From Bacillus paramycoides (GTDB taxonomy: Bacteria; Bacillota; Bacilli; Bacillales; Bacillaceae_G): 64,000 nt of DNA. The position numbers were made by a program, and so were the translations under genes. The stretch is taken from positions 62,001-126,000 of the forward strand of contig NZ_MAOI01000079.1 in assembly GCF_001884235.1 (NCBI RefSeq). Direction: 5' to 3'. This document shows, one piece after another, positions 33,292 to 42,703 of the stretch. Positions within the stretch are counted from its first letter, which is position 1. Each line of letters begins with the position of its first letter. The notes beneath the pieces are model-generated. The model searched no databases, was not told the DNA's origin, and saw only the letters and a list, made by a program, of their open reading frames with translations.

Positions 33292-34217
33292 GCTTGCTCA
33301 ATCTCCACAGGTACGTCAACTTCTTTTAAAATCCTTTGCATGATTTCATTTTTTGTTGTACGTAAAGCTCCTTCCATTGACAAGACGATACGATGATTCC
33401 AAACGGAAGGAACTAAAAATTGTATATCTTCAGGTATGCAATATTCTCTACCGCGTAAAAAGGCTAGTGCTTGAACTGCGCGTACTAAAGCTAATGTGGC
33501 ACGCGGACTTACACCGTTAGCGATGTAATCGTGATTTCGGGTCGCATGAGCAAGTTTAATAATGTAGTGTTCTAACGGTTCTGATACAAACACTTCTTTC
33601 ACCTGTTGCTGTGCTTTTAAAATATCTTCTAAAGAAATGATAGATGTAACGCTTTCTAACGGTGTGTTATTGCGAAAACGGCGCATCATTTTTAACTCAT
33701 CTTCAGGAGCCGGATAACCAATAGAAATCGTCATTAAAAAGCGATCAAGCTGCGCATCTGGAAGAGGGAAAGTTCCTTGTGATTCAATCGGATTTTGCGT
33801 CGCAATAACAAAGAACGGTTTCGGAAGAGGAGTAGACTGCTTTTCTAGAGTTACTTGTCGTTCTTCCATCGCTTCTAACAAACTAGACTGAGTTCTCGGC
33901 ATCGCGCGGTTAATTTCATCCGCAAGTAATATGTTTGTCACGACTGGTCCGAGTCTTAACTCGAATTCACTCGTTTTCGGATTGAAATACTCAATACCAG
34001 TTACATCACTCGGTAGTACATCAGGTGTAAATTGAACACGAGAAAAACTACCACCAATGCTTTTTGAAATTGTTTTAGCTAGTAATGTTTTCCCGGTGCC
34101 AGGTACATCTTCAAGTAGTACGTGTCCGTCAGCAAGCAGTGAAACGATGAGTAAATCAATAACATTCTCCTTACCGACAAAAACAGATCCTATATTTTCT
34201 TTTAATTTATTTATCAC
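33288..34217 (-). CDS. MoxR-family AAA+ ATPase, second module
   Basis: The 309-residue protein has a Walker A (VPGTGKTLLAK), a Walker B (LADEINRA) and ATQNPIESQGTFPLPDAQLD, as in the MoxR family. The aaagga site lies between the in-frame TTG 34235 and GTG 34217, so GTG 34217 is chosen; the resulting N-terminus (VINKLKENIGSVFVGKE) aligns with the paralogue at 8014. It is probably a chaperone partner of the coupled DUF58 protein. Confidence 0.9.
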   Translation of the reverse strand: MINKLKENIGSVFVGKENVIDLLIVSLLADGHVLLEDVPGTGKTLLAKTISKSIGGSFSRVQFTPDVLPSDVTGIEYFNPKTSEFELRLGPVVTNILLADEINRAMPRTQSSLLEAMEERQVTLEKQSTPLPKPFFVIATQNPIESQGTFPLPDAQLDRFLMTISIGYPAPEDELKMMRRFRNNTPLESVTSIISLEDILKAQQQVKEVFVSEPLEHYIIKLAHATRNHDYIANGVSPRATLALVRAVQALAFLRGREYCIPEDIQFLVPSVWNHRIVLSMEGALRTTKNEIMQRILKEVDVPVEIEQA

Positions 34218-34235
34218 ATGTATCATTCCTTTCAA

Positions 34236-34730
34236 AATAAAAGCGGATATTTCTATATTTTAACAAATCATTCAGAAAATTGGTATTATTTTTTAATTCA
34301 AAGAAATAGATATTAAAAGAAGATGATTCCGTATGTGTAGTAGACGGAATCATCTTCTTTCATTATTATCTAAATTCATTTTGTTCACTCTTTTTTATAT
34401 AATAAAAAACATATAATTAAGGCGTAGAACTAAGAGCGAAGTAATCCTAACAAAATCATAAATGACAACGAAGCTGTTAAGTAACAAAAAAGTAGTCATT
34501 TGAAATATAATAAGGCGCCAGCCATGCTATTTAATAATCGGACCAAATTGTTGAGTAACGTTTTTGATAATGTTTTAGATTTATGTTAGTAACATCATGG
34601 AAGTTGTTAAGGTTTTCACTTAAAGAAAATATAAGGTGAGTAGGATTTGTTTCTAAACCAATTTACATTTGTTTGGGAATTTAAATGAAAATAGAACCAT
34701 ATAAAATTATGAAGGGAGGAGAGTCATAAA
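34236..34730. other. Divergent intergenic region with an orphan terminator hairpin
   Basis: A 16-bp perfect stem (34317-34332 with 34344-34359), flanked by A and T tracts, lies between two divergently transcribed genes, where neither gene needs a terminator. An unannotated small transcript may end there. No ORF with a ribosome site was found in the rest. Confidence 0.55.
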
Positions 34731-35840
34731 ATGCAGAGTATGAACAATTATTTTCGGGCGCGTGCGAGTATGGTGTACATGATGACTAATAATGAAGTGA
34801 TGAATTCCATTATTGCTTTTCACATGGACACGAATGGAATGCTCACCTTTGTGGGTTCTTATCCAACATACGGAAGAGGTACTGGTATAAAGGAGGTTTC
34901 TACAGAAACGGCAAATGATGGTATAGATCCCCTAGCATCACAAGGTTCTCTGACTTTGTCCCGTGATGGTCGTTTCCTATTTGCAGTTAACGCAGGCAGT
35001 CATAGTATCAGTAGTTTTATCATAGCAGATAACGGGGTACCGGTTTTCGTGGATGTAAAACCATCAGGAGGTGCTCAACCGAATAGCATTGGTGTGTATG
35101 GTAATCTTCTCTATGTCTCCAATGTAGGTTATGCTGCAAACAATTTTGCATCAAATATTACTGGTTTTCACATAGATGATAAAGGAAATCTTACTCCTAT
35201 TCCAGGATCTACTCATGCTCTCAGTACCTTCAATGCGCAGCCGGCACAGGTTCTCTTCACTCCGGATGGTAGTAAAATCGTTGTTTCCGAGCTTACATCA
35301 AACCATCTCAGTGTATTCCATGTAAATAAAAATGGTACGGTTACAGGACCAATTGTTAATAATTCTTACGGTAAAGGCCCATTGGGAGCTTATTTTCTAT
35401 CGTCTGGAATTCTCTTAGTTACAGAAGCAGTTTCAAATGCACTGTCATCTTATTCATTGAGTAACGACGGTACCCTTCATGTAATCAGCGGCTCTGTACC
35501 AAACGGATATAAAACTGCTTGTTGGGTTATAACAACGAAAGATGAACGTTTTGCCTACACTACCAACACTTTAAGTGGCACCATTTCCACCTACCAAATT
35601 GCCCCGAATGGAGCACTGTCGGTAGTAAGGCATATTACTAGTACACCGCCGGGTACAGCACCAGGTCTTCCGATGGATGTTGGAGTGAGTAAAGATGGAC
35701 GGCATTTTTACACCCTTAATGGAAATCAGGCTACAGTGTCAGTATTTAATATTCAAAGTGATGGTAGTCTAGTAAGGTTGCAGGTTGTTGCTTCATCCAA
35801 TGTGCCTTACTTTGGGTCGCAAGGCTTAGCTGTTCTTTAA
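34731..35840 (+). CDS. Beta-propeller (YVTN/lactonase-like) protein
   Basis: The 369-residue protein is built of repeated beta-propeller blades, each with DG-x-x-L or GS-x-x-VS strands: LSRDGRFLFAVNAGSHSISS, FTPDGSKIVVSELTSNHLS, TKDERFAYTTNTLSGTIS and SKDGRHFYTLNGNQATVS. It is similar to the 6-phosphogluconolactonase-type seven-bladed fold. There is no signal peptide. The start ATG 34731 has a gggaggagag site. The function is unknown; lactonase activity is only a family possibility. Confidence 0.8.
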   Translation: MQSMNNYFRARASMVYMMTNNEVMNSIIAFHMDTNGMLTFVGSYPTYGRGTGIKEVSTETANDGIDPLASQGSLTLSRDGRFLFAVNAGSHSISSFIIADNGVPVFVDVKPSGGAQPNSIGVYGNLLYVSNVGYAANNFASNITGFHIDDKGNLTPIPGSTHALSTFNAQPAQVLFTPDGSKIVVSELTSNHLSVFHVNKNGTVTGPIVNNSYGKGPLGAYFLSSGILLVTEAVSNALSSYSLSNDGTLHVISGSVPNGYKTACWVITTKDERFAYTTNTLSGTISTYQIAPNGALSVVRHITSTPPGTAPGLPMDVGVSKDGRHFYTLNGNQATVSVFNIQSDGSLVRLQVVASSNVPYFGSQGLAVL

Positions 35841-35940
35841 TTCTATTGGGTACAATATGACGGTGTATGAATAGTAGACATGTAGATGAATTATGAACCT
35901 TTGACTAAAAATCAAATGTTTACCTTACTTACGTAAAACG

Positions 35941-35974
35941 GAAAAACCCCCTATAGAAAATTGATAGGGGGTAG
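35941..35974 (-). terminator. Terminator of the zinc-ribbon gene
   Basis: ACCCCCTAT pairs with ATAGGGGGT, read on the minus strand into TTTTTC. Confidence 0.8.
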
Positions 35975-35983
35975 GGAAAATGT

Positions 35984-36232
35984 TTAAGAGAAAGACTGAT
36001 TTTGAGCCGGCTTAATAAATTGTTCAGGATTTTCAACAAGCCCGCACACAGCACATTGGACGCGGTAAGTTGGTCCTTGATAAGCCATATGAAAGGCATT
36101 CATCGTTTCATTTGTGTATTCTTCTTCTACTTGACCAGTTTGCGGATTTAATTTTACTGGTTTTACTTGTTGCTCAAGAATATTAAAGCGAGTTCGGTTC
36201 GTTTTACAGCTTGGACATAGCATTGGTTCCAT
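35984..36232 (-). CDS. Small zinc-ribbon protein
   Basis: The 82-residue protein has two CxxC pairs, MLCPSCKTNRTR at the N-terminus and VQCAVCGLVENP at the C-terminus, separated by about 55 residues, which would bind one zinc. No further domain is known to me. The start ATG 36232 follows ggaggtg; an upstream in-frame start at 36283 lacks such a site. Confidence 0.82.
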   Translation of the reverse strand: MEPMLCPSCKTNRTRFNILEQQVKPVKLNPQTGQVEEEYTNETMNAFHMAYQGPTYRVQCAVCGLVENPEQFIKPAQNQSFS

Positions 36233-36374
36233 ATGTATACACCTCCATTTGTAGCATTTCTTAAATGGTATGAATTTATGCACATAGTTTTATGGCCATG
36301 TAGAAAAAAACTTTCTCAACATAAATAGGTATATATTATATTTAAAATTCAGAAAAAATAAAATATAATATATG

Positions 36375-36455
36375 TAAGAACTGGTTATGTCCAAACCAAA
36401 TCTCCTGTTTTATGCCAATAAGCTGGGGGCCGAGAAATCGGCCTCATTTTTTTGC
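36375..36455 (+). ncRNA. Candidate small RNA or terminated leader
   Basis: A TATAAT box (about 36365) is followed by a short hairpin GGTT-ATGTCC-AACC and then a strong terminator GGCCGA-GAAA-TCGGCC with T7 (36428-36453). The unit is closed 80 bp before the VOC gene, and no ORF fits in it. It may be a small RNA or an attenuated leader; no known riboswitch class is recognised. Confidence 0.4.
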
Positions 36456-36532
36456 GTTCGACTCTATAAAGAACAAGGTTATTTTGTAACATTTGTCGAA
36501 TTTTTAGAGGTGAATGTAAAAGGGGGATTACT

Positions 36533-36916
36533 ATGAATTTAAAGATGAAATACATAATTTTATATGTAGAAAAATTTGAGGAATGTTTAAGATTTTATAA
36601 AGATGTTTTACATTTACCAATAAGAGCAGAACACGGTACATATATTGAATTTGAGACTGGATCTACAATTTTAGCGATGAATACACGAGAGGATGTTAAG
36701 GAGTTAACAGGACTACCTCTTACAGAAGGTGTGCTACAATCTTCTCATTTTGAGTTAGGGTTTGTTGTAGAGGATGTAAAGGAAACGATTGAGAAGTTAA
36801 AAGAACAAGGGGTAAAAGTTTTAGTTGAGCCAATTGTAAAACCGTGGGGACAAACAATAGCTTACATAGCCGATCCAGATGGTAATTATATTGAAATTTG
36901 TAGTTCATTAGAATAG
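36533..36916 (+). CDS. VOC (glyoxalase/bleomycin-resistance) family protein
   Basis: The 127-residue protein has the VOC beta-alpha-beta-beta-beta pattern: YIILYVEKFEECLRFYKDVL at the start and IAYIADPDGNYIEI at the end, the latter holding the typical metal-ligand Glu. The substrate is unknown. It is followed 15 bp later by a GNAT gene and likely heads a four-gene run (VOC, GNAT, kinase-like, HAD). Confidence 0.9.
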   Translation: MNLKMKYIILYVEKFEECLRFYKDVLHLPIRAEHGTYIEFETGSTILAMNTREDVKELTGLPLTEGVLQSSHFELGFVVEDVKETIEKLKEQGVKVLVEPIVKPWGQTIAYIADPDGNYIEICSSLE

Positions 36917-36931
36917 AAGGAGAAAAAGAGG

Positions 36932-37474
36932 ATGGAGTTTCCAAAATTAGAAACAGAGCGTTTACTATTAAGAGAACTTACACTGTTAGATGCAGAAACA
37001 ATGTTCCATTATTTTTCAAAAGAATCCGTTATTCGTTATTTCGGAATGGACTCTTTTGAAAATATTGAGCAAGCGAAAACGACAATTCAAACGTTTAGAA
37101 AGCGTTATGAAGAAGGAAGTGTATTTCGCTGGGGAATAGAGAAGAAAGGCACGGATCAGTTAATTGGTACGTGTGGGTTTCATTTAATTAACAATCATCA
37201 TAACCGAGCTGAAATTGGTTATGAGCTAGATGATACATATTGGGGGCAAGGATACGCAACAGAAGCACTACAAGCAATGTTAGCTTACGGGTTTGAAAAG
37301 TTGAACTTCATAAGAATTGCCGCTGTCGTATATATAGAAAATGAAGCTTCCCGTAATTTATTAAAAAAAGCAGGGTTTCAAGAGGAAGGATTACTTCGAA
37401 AATATATGATTCAAAATGATGTTGCTCATGACACGGTCGTTTATTCACTATTAAAAGAAGATTGGCAAAAGTGA
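36932..37474 (+). CDS. GNAT N-acetyltransferase (RimJ/RimL-like)
   Basis: The 180-residue protein reads LETERLLLRELTLLDAETMF at the start and has the acetyl-CoA site DDTYWGQGYATEAL, followed by ENEASRNLLKKAGFQEEG, as in RimJ/RimL-type acetyltransferases that modify N-terminal amines or small molecules. An aaggag site precedes the ATG. Its stop overlaps the next gene's start. Confidence 0.92.
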   Translation: MEFPKLETERLLLRELTLLDAETMFHYFSKESVIRYFGMDSFENIEQAKTTIQTFRKRYEEGSVFRWGIEKKGTDQLIGTCGFHLINNHHNRAEIGYELDDTYWGQGYATEALQAMLAYGFEKLNFIRIAAVVYIENEASRNLLKKAGFQEEGLLRKYMIQNDVAHDTVVYSLLKEDWQK

Positions 37475-38061
37475 TGAGCACAAGTGAAATAATGAAAGTT
37501 ATTAAGAAACATAAAGATGAGCGATTTATTTTAGGTATAGATGGTCTAAGTCGTTCGGGTAAAACAACATTGGTTAAAGAATTGGAAGAAGATATGAAGC
37601 AAAGTGGAATCCCGTTTCATATCTTCCATATTGATGATCACATAACCGAGCGTAACAAGCGATATAATACTGGATTTGCAGAGTGGTATGAGTACTACAA
37701 CCTTCAATGGGATATAGAGTGGTTGCAGCAAAACTTTTTTTGGAAGTTACAAAGCAATATACAAATAGAGTTGCCTTTCTATCATGATGAAACAGACTCA
37801 TGTGAAATGAAAGAAATACAGCTTCCTTTAGTAGGTGTAATAATTGTTGAAGGTGTTTTTCTTCAGCGAAAAGAATGGAGAGAGTTCTTTCATTATATGG
37901 TGTATTTGGATTGTTCAAGAGAGACAAGGTTTCTTCGCGAGAGTGAGGAAACGCAGCAGAACCTTTCAAAGTTTCAAAATAGGTATTGGAAAGCTGAAGA
38001 TTATTATATGGAAATGGAATTACCGAGGAAGAGGGCGGATTTAGTAATACGCCATATGTAA
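37474..38061 (+). CDS. Uridine kinase-like P-loop protein
   Basis: The 195-residue protein has the Walker A motif GIDGLSRSGKTT near residue 25 and a FHIDDHITERNKRYNT segment like the uridine/nucleoside kinase substrate site, then VIIVEGVFLQR and a lid RETRFLRESEE. ATG 37474 overlaps the preceding TGA; an in-frame TTG at 37462 would lie in the acetyltransferase gene. It probably phosphorylates a nucleoside or other small alcohol. Confidence 0.85.
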   Translation: MSTSEIMKVIKKHKDERFILGIDGLSRSGKTTLVKELEEDMKQSGIPFHIFHIDDHITERNKRYNTGFAEWYEYYNLQWDIEWLQQNFFWKLQSNIQIELPFYHDETDSCEMKEIQLPLVGVIIVEGVFLQRKEWREFFHYMVYLDCSRETRFLRESEETQQNLSKFQNRYWKAEDYYMEMELPRKRADLVIRHM

Positions 38062-38096
38062 CAATGTAAGTAAGTACAAAATAGAAGGTGTATAAA

Positions 38097-38672
38097 ATGA
38101 ATATATTATGGGATTTTGACGGGACGTTATTTGATACATATCCTGCATATACAATGATGCTTTCTGAAATATTAGGTGATGCAGTAGATAAACAAGAAAT
38201 ATACAAAAACTTAAAAATATCATATTCCCACGCAATTCAGTATTACAATATTTCATATGATCAGGAACAAAAGATTAAGATTTTGAAGAAAAAATTTACT
38301 CCAAAAGATATGAAACCTTTTGCAGGTGTTGAAGAGGTTTTGAAATTTGCGGATAAAAATGTAATTATGACCCATAAACATAGGGCGGGAGTTATGGAGA
38401 TTTTACAGTATTACGGCTTGGACAAATACTTCGCTGATATGGTTACAATTGACGATGGTTTTCCGCGAAAACCGAGCTCTTTAGCTTATGATCATTTACA
38501 TAAAAAGCACAATATTGATCTAGCAATTGGAGATAGAGAGTTAGATCTATTACCTGCAAAGGAATTAGGCATTTCAACATGTATGTTTCAAGGTAAATGT
38601 GATGTAGCGGACTATTCTTTATCTCATTACTCTGAGTTTTTTAAGGTAGTTATTGATAGGGAGTTTTCATAA
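38097..38672 (+). CDS. HAD-family hydrolase (phosphoglycolate-phosphatase-like)
   Basis: The 191-residue protein has motif I WDFDGTLFDT at the start with both catalytic Asp, motif II VIMTHK and motif IV GDRELDLL. It is a probable small-molecule phosphatase of HAD subclass I. ATG 38097 follows gaaggtg; an upstream in-frame GTG (38088) is inside this site. It ends the VOC-GNAT-kinase run and is followed by a hairpin at 38690-38725. Confidence 0.9.
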   Translation: MNILWDFDGTLFDTYPAYTMMLSEILGDAVDKQEIYKNLKISYSHAIQYYNISYDQEQKIKILKKKFTPKDMKPFAGVEEVLKFADKNVIMTHKHRAGVMEILQYYGLDKYFADMVTIDDGFPRKPSSLAYDHLHKKHNIDLAIGDRELDLLPAKELGISTCMFQGKCDVADYSLSHYSEFFKVVIDREFS

Positions 38673-38689
38673 AAGAGTATGTGTTTGTT

Positions 38690-38725
38690 ACAGACTGTAT
38701 CTTTAGTTTAAAAGGTACAGTCTGT
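38690..38725 (+). terminator. Terminator-like hairpin
   Basis: ACAGACTGTA pairs with TACAGTCTGT, with a weak T-rich tail. Confidence 0.6.
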
Positions 38726-38762
38726 ATGTTTTAGAGTTATTACTTTTTTATGAGATGATTAT

Positions 38763-39716
38763 TTAAATTCTATACACTTCAATACGTTCTTTCCCCCATG
38801 TATCATGCAAGTTATTAATATGTACTAATTGCCACGGATTAAAGAATGATTGTCCATCTTTATTAAAGAAATAGCCATCACCTACATAATAAGAAGCATG
38901 TATTATATTGTTTCCTTCATTTCTCCATACAAGGATATCTTTAGGTTGTAAAAAGTCTAATGAAATTGATTTTAACCTATAATTTTTTACGTCTAAACCT
39001 TTTAGAAAACTATAATCATGGACCCATTTTGTAATAATCCATTGTACTTCGGAATGTTCGCTACGTATACTCGCTAAAGTTGATGCAAAACAGTTTGGTC
39101 CATTTGTAGTTGTAAAAGTATTAAAATATGGAGCGATATGTGGGAACTGTTCTTTAAATGTTTTAATTTGATTTTCATTTAATGAATTTTGATAAACAAA
39201 TTGTCTCGCTAATAGAAGTAGAAATTTATATTTAAATTCTTTATGTAAGTTATCCCATAGCGTTTTTTGCATACTGATATATTGCTTCGAATTGTGTTCA
39301 AATGAATAAAGAGATAAATATTGTATTATAGAATTTCTTATTGAAACAAAATGGATATCTTGTAGTACAAGTTCAATAAAATCCCATTCATAAATTGAAC
39401 CGCTATTAACTTCAAGTTGAGTTTGAAATATAATTTGGCGTGTCGCATTGTCTAATTGTGTAATCACATTAGGATTTGCTACACAAATTAAATTAACGTC
39501 TTTATGGATATTCCATATTTGATAGCTATTTCTATTATCAATATTGTTAAAAATAGAATGATTGAAAAACTCCTGCTTAGTCATAAATAAGGTATTAGTA
39601 GTAAAATGCTTTACTATACATTCATTTTTAGCAGGAAAAAAGAATAAATCATATTCAGGTAGGAATTGTTCTATCCATTTATTTAGTATATCTGTTTCTA
39701 TATGTATACTAGTCAT
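38763..39716 (-). CDS. Protein with NlpC/P60-like C-terminal domain
   Basis: The 317-residue protein has no signal peptide. The C-terminal third reads GPNCFASTLASI, then HASYYVGDGYFFNKDGQSFF, resembling the Cys-His core of NlpC/P60 amidase-like proteins. The N-terminal 190 residues are unrecognised and rich in aromatic residues. ATG 39716 follows gaggtga. It is divergent from the LytTR regulator. It may be a cytoplasmic cysteine hydrolase; the assignment rests on motif resemblance only. Confidence 0.72.
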   Translation of the reverse strand: MTSIHIETDILNKWIEQFLPEYDLFFFPAKNECIVKHFTTNTLFMTKQEFFNHSIFNNIDNRNSYQIWNIHKDVNLICVANPNVITQLDNATRQIIFQTQLEVNSGSIYEWDFIELVLQDIHFVSIRNSIIQYLSLYSFEHNSKQYISMQKTLWDNLHKEFKYKFLLLLARQFVYQNSLNENQIKTFKEQFPHIAPYFNTFTTTNGPNCFASTLASIRSEHSEVQWIITKWVHDYSFLKGLDVKNYRLKSISLDFLQPKDILVWRNEGNNIIHASYYVGDGYFFNKDGQSFFNPWQLVHINNLHDTWGKERIEVYRI

Positions 39717-39884
39717 TAAAATCACCTCTAGTTTGTATTCTATAATGGTAGTTTAAATGCCTTTTCAGTTTGAGGGAAAAAGGATATTAACTATCATTAT
39801 ATTTGAAAATATAGGGAATATTATTCATTATTTGTAAGGGATCATGATATTCTAATGGTAGATTTCTATAAAGTGAGTGATCAT

Positions 39885-40619
39885 ATGAGTATTTTCATTT
39901 TAGAAGATGATATCATACAAGCGCAGCAAATGAAGCGGTTAGTTGAGGAGATTTGCGAAAAATATATGTTAGCTTTTGATTTTATTGAGGTAACTAGCAA
40001 AAGTGAAAACATTATTAATAACATTTCAAGGGCGACTTATGTCCCAATTTATTTTTTGGATATAGAGATAAAAAGAGAAGAGCGTAAAGGTTTACAAGTG
40101 GCACAAGAAATAAGAAAGTATGATACGCAAGGGATTATTGTGTTTGTAACGACGCATTCTGAATTTGCACCTATTTCATATCAATATATGGTATCAGCAT
40201 TAACTTTTATTGATAAAGGATTGCCATATGAAGAGCGATACAAAGTTTTTGAACAATGTTTGCTTCAATATGAGGCGCGCAATAAGGCTGCTATTCCCAA
40301 TGACGATTTTATCGTTGAAAATAATAATGCGACTGTGCGAGTACCATTTCAAGAAATCGAATATATTATGACCGATGAACCACATCGTTTAGCATTAGTG
40401 ACGTTAGATCGTATCGTTTATTTTTACGGGACATTAAAGGAGATTGAAATAATAGATGAACGTTTATTTCGTTGTCATCAATCATATATCGTAAATACGA
40501 AGCAAATGTCTTCTTACGATGCGAAGCAAAAAATGATGATTTTAAAAAGCGGGAAGCGTATTCCAGTATCACGTCGTTTAGTGAGTAAAGTACGTAAAAT
40601 GTTAAAGGGTGAGATGTAA
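39885..40619 (+). CDS. LytTR-family response regulator (AgrA-like)
   Basis: The 244-residue protein has a receiver domain (FILEDD at the start, phospho-acceptor D59 in YFLDIE, and a lysine in FIDKG) and a LytTR DNA-binding domain (NNATVRVPFQEIEYI, FRCHQSYIVNTKQ, GKRIPVSRR). The pairing is as in AgrA/ComE regulators of peptide quorum sensing. ATG 39885 follows aaagtgag; an in-frame ATG at 39855 lacks a site. It overlaps the kinase gene by 1 bp. Confidence 0.93.
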   Translation: MSIFILEDDIIQAQQMKRLVEEICEKYMLAFDFIEVTSKSENIINNISRATYVPIYFLDIEIKREERKGLQVAQEIRKYDTQGIIVFVTTHSEFAPISYQYMVSALTFIDKGLPYEERYKVFEQCLLQYEARNKAAIPNDDFIVENNNATVRVPFQEIEYIMTDEPHRLALVTLDRIVYFYGTLKEIEIIDERLFRCHQSYIVNTKQMSSYDAKQKMMILKSGKRIPVSRRLVSKVRKMLKGEM

Positions 40620-41959
40620 TGTATATTTATGATTTATTTGCACTGCTACTTACTAGTATGAGTCATACATTCTTATACATTCAATTAATCCGATACAACA
40701 GATTATCATATAGAATGTTAGCAGTTTTAAGTGCTGTATTTATTATTTTGCTTGCAATTGTCGTAACAGTAACGAGATATCCAGAGTTAAATAGTACAAT
40801 TGTGTTATTTCTAATAAGTTTAGGGTTAATGCAAAATGAATTGAAATTTAAGCATAATTTATATTTTGCACTAGTTAGTATGGTTGTTATTACATTGGTG
40901 AAAATGTTGTGTTTAGAATTAGGTATGAAGTTATTTATGTTAACACCATTTAATTTATATTTATGGACAGGGAGTATCATACATCTTTGCGTGTCGTTAG
41001 TTATTTTTGTCGGTATTATAGTAGCCCGTAAACAAATTCAAAAGATTGCGCAGTATATTGTAGGAAGTCCGCTTTATTATATTAGTTACGCTTTGCTAAT
41101 TATAGGGTTTATGATTGAATTAATTTTGACGAGTCCATCCAATGATTTTTTAGCAAATTTAAATCAACAATATGGTGAATTGAGTTTCATTTCAGCAATT
41201 ATATTGTTCTTAGTATTACTACTTATTGTATTACTGAGTTCGCATTTAGCGAAAGAAAAATTGGTAGAAGAACATGAAAAAAGGTTAGATAAAGAGTTAC
41301 TCGAATATGTGGAGAAGTTAGAATCAATGCATGATGAACTGGCTAGTTTTCGCCATGATTATATAAATGTGTTACTTGCGTTAGAAGAGGGTATACGCAC
41401 AAAAAATGTGAACGAAATCGAGCAAGTGTATTATGACGTTATTACTCCGACTTTAAAATTAATAAATGATCATGAACTTGATATTGCGAAATTATCTCGT
41501 ATTCATATTCCAGAAGTAAAAAGTGTATTAAGAGCGAAAGTTGGTACTGCCCAGCAACAACAAATAAAAGTAATGCTTGATATTCCGGGGGAAATTGAAA
41601 CGGTTTCGATGTCTATCGTTTCATTTATTCGTATCATTTCAGTTTTATTAGACAATGCAATTGAAGAAGCGGTACATAGTGAGGAAAGGGTACTGCAAAT
41701 TGCCTTTTTTGAAATGGATGCTGAGCAATATTTTGTTGTACGTAATAGCTCCCATTATAATGAGATTGATTTACAAAAAATTTATGAGAAAAACTATTCG
41801 AGTAAAGAAGGGGACAGAGGATATGGGTTATTCTCATTAAAACGTATTATAAATAAAACGAATAATGCAACGTTAGAAACAACGTATACGAGTCCTTATT
41901 TCACGCAAACTTTCATACAAAAAAAGATAACCATTTATGATGGAAATCAAACCGAATAA
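40619..41959 (+). CDS. GHKL sensor histidine kinase (AgrC-like)
   Basis: The 446-residue protein has six N-terminal membrane helices in about 205 residues, a coiled linker, the phospho-acceptor H246 in FRHDYINVLLAL, and a GHKL ATPase domain with LLDNAIEEA and GDRGYGLFSLKRII. This is the HPK10 layout of AgrC/ComD peptide receptors. No AgrB/AgrD-like genes are in the window; the next genes are a YhfC-like protease and a lipoprotein. Confidence 0.92.
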   Translation: MYIYDLFALLLTSMSHTFLYIQLIRYNRLSYRMLAVLSAVFIILLAIVVTVTRYPELNSTIVLFLISLGLMQNELKFKHNLYFALVSMVVITLVKMLCLELGMKLFMLTPFNLYLWTGSIIHLCVSLVIFVGIIVARKQIQKIAQYIVGSPLYYISYALLIIGFMIELILTSPSNDFLANLNQQYGELSFISAIILFLVLLLIVLLSSHLAKEKLVEEHEKRLDKELLEYVEKLESMHDELASFRHDYINVLLALEEGIRTKNVNEIEQVYYDVITPTLKLINDHELDIAKLSRIHIPEVKSVLRAKVGTAQQQQIKVMLDIPGEIETVSMSIVSFIRIISVLLDNAIEEAVHSEERVLQIAFFEMDAEQYFVVRNSSHYNEIDLQKIYEKNYSSKEGDRGYGLFSLKRIINKTNNATLETTYTSPYFTQTFIQKKITIYDGNQTE

Positions 41960-42019
41960 GAAATAACTACATACTTTCTTCACTCGTTTTTATACACTTC
42001 AAGTAAGAGGTGAAACGAG

Positions 42020-42703
42020 ATGAATGGTCTTATTTTTACAGCGTTTATAAGTATCGGATTACCGCTTGTTGCACTTTTATATGCTTTTTGGAAGAAACGC
42101 TATATCCCGTATATGTTCGGAGTATTGGCTTTTGTTGTATCACAAGTTTTAATCCGAATACCATTACTGAATTATTTAAATGGAAATAGCACAGGTTTTC
42201 AAATGTTTAGTGTTATGCAGCCTATATTATTTGTTATTGTGCTTAGTTTATCAGCTGGTATTTTTGAAGAGACAGCTCGTTTTATCGCAATGCGTTATTT
42301 TATGAAACAACGAGATTGGCAGTCTGGTTTTTTATTCGGAGCAGGGCACGGCGGTATTGAGGCGGTGTTGATAGTTGGTATCCCGGTAATATCTCTATTA
42401 TTGTCACAAACAGTCATTCAAAATGGTGACAGTTATTATATCGGTGGTATTGAGCGCATTTTTGCGATGGTATTACATGTTGGGCTTTCCTTCATTGTAT
42501 TGCAAGCTGTTGTCCAAAAGAAATTTCGTTATGTTGTATATGCAATTTTCATCCATGGGACTGTAAATGCATTAGCTAGCATTATACCGCTATATGTATC
42601 AGGGAAAAGGGGGATAATTGCTGCAGAAGTTTCAATAGCAATTTGTGCTTTACTTGTATTTAGTTATAGTTTTCTTTTAAAAAGAAAGGGTGTATTAAAA
42701 TGA
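42020..42703 (+). CDS. YhfC-family intramembrane metalloprotease homologue
   Basis: The 227-residue protein has seven or so membrane helices and the conserved set GIFEETARF, GAGHGGIEA, LHVGLSF and FIHGTVNA, which match YhfC/CPBP-like membrane peptidases. It overlaps the lipoprotein gene by 4 bp. With the upstream kinase/regulator pair it may form one system, for example processing a signal peptide; this is inference. Confidence 0.85.
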   Translation: MNGLIFTAFISIGLPLVALLYAFWKKRYIPYMFGVLAFVVSQVLIRIPLLNYLNGNSTGFQMFSVMQPILFVIVLSLSAGIFEETARFIAMRYFMKQRDWQSGFLFGAGHGGIEAVLIVGIPVISLLLSQTVIQNGDSYYIGGIERIFAMVLHVGLSFIVLQAVVQKKFRYVVYAIFIHGTVNALASIIPLYVSGKRGIIAAEVSIAICALLVFSYSFLLKRKGVLK

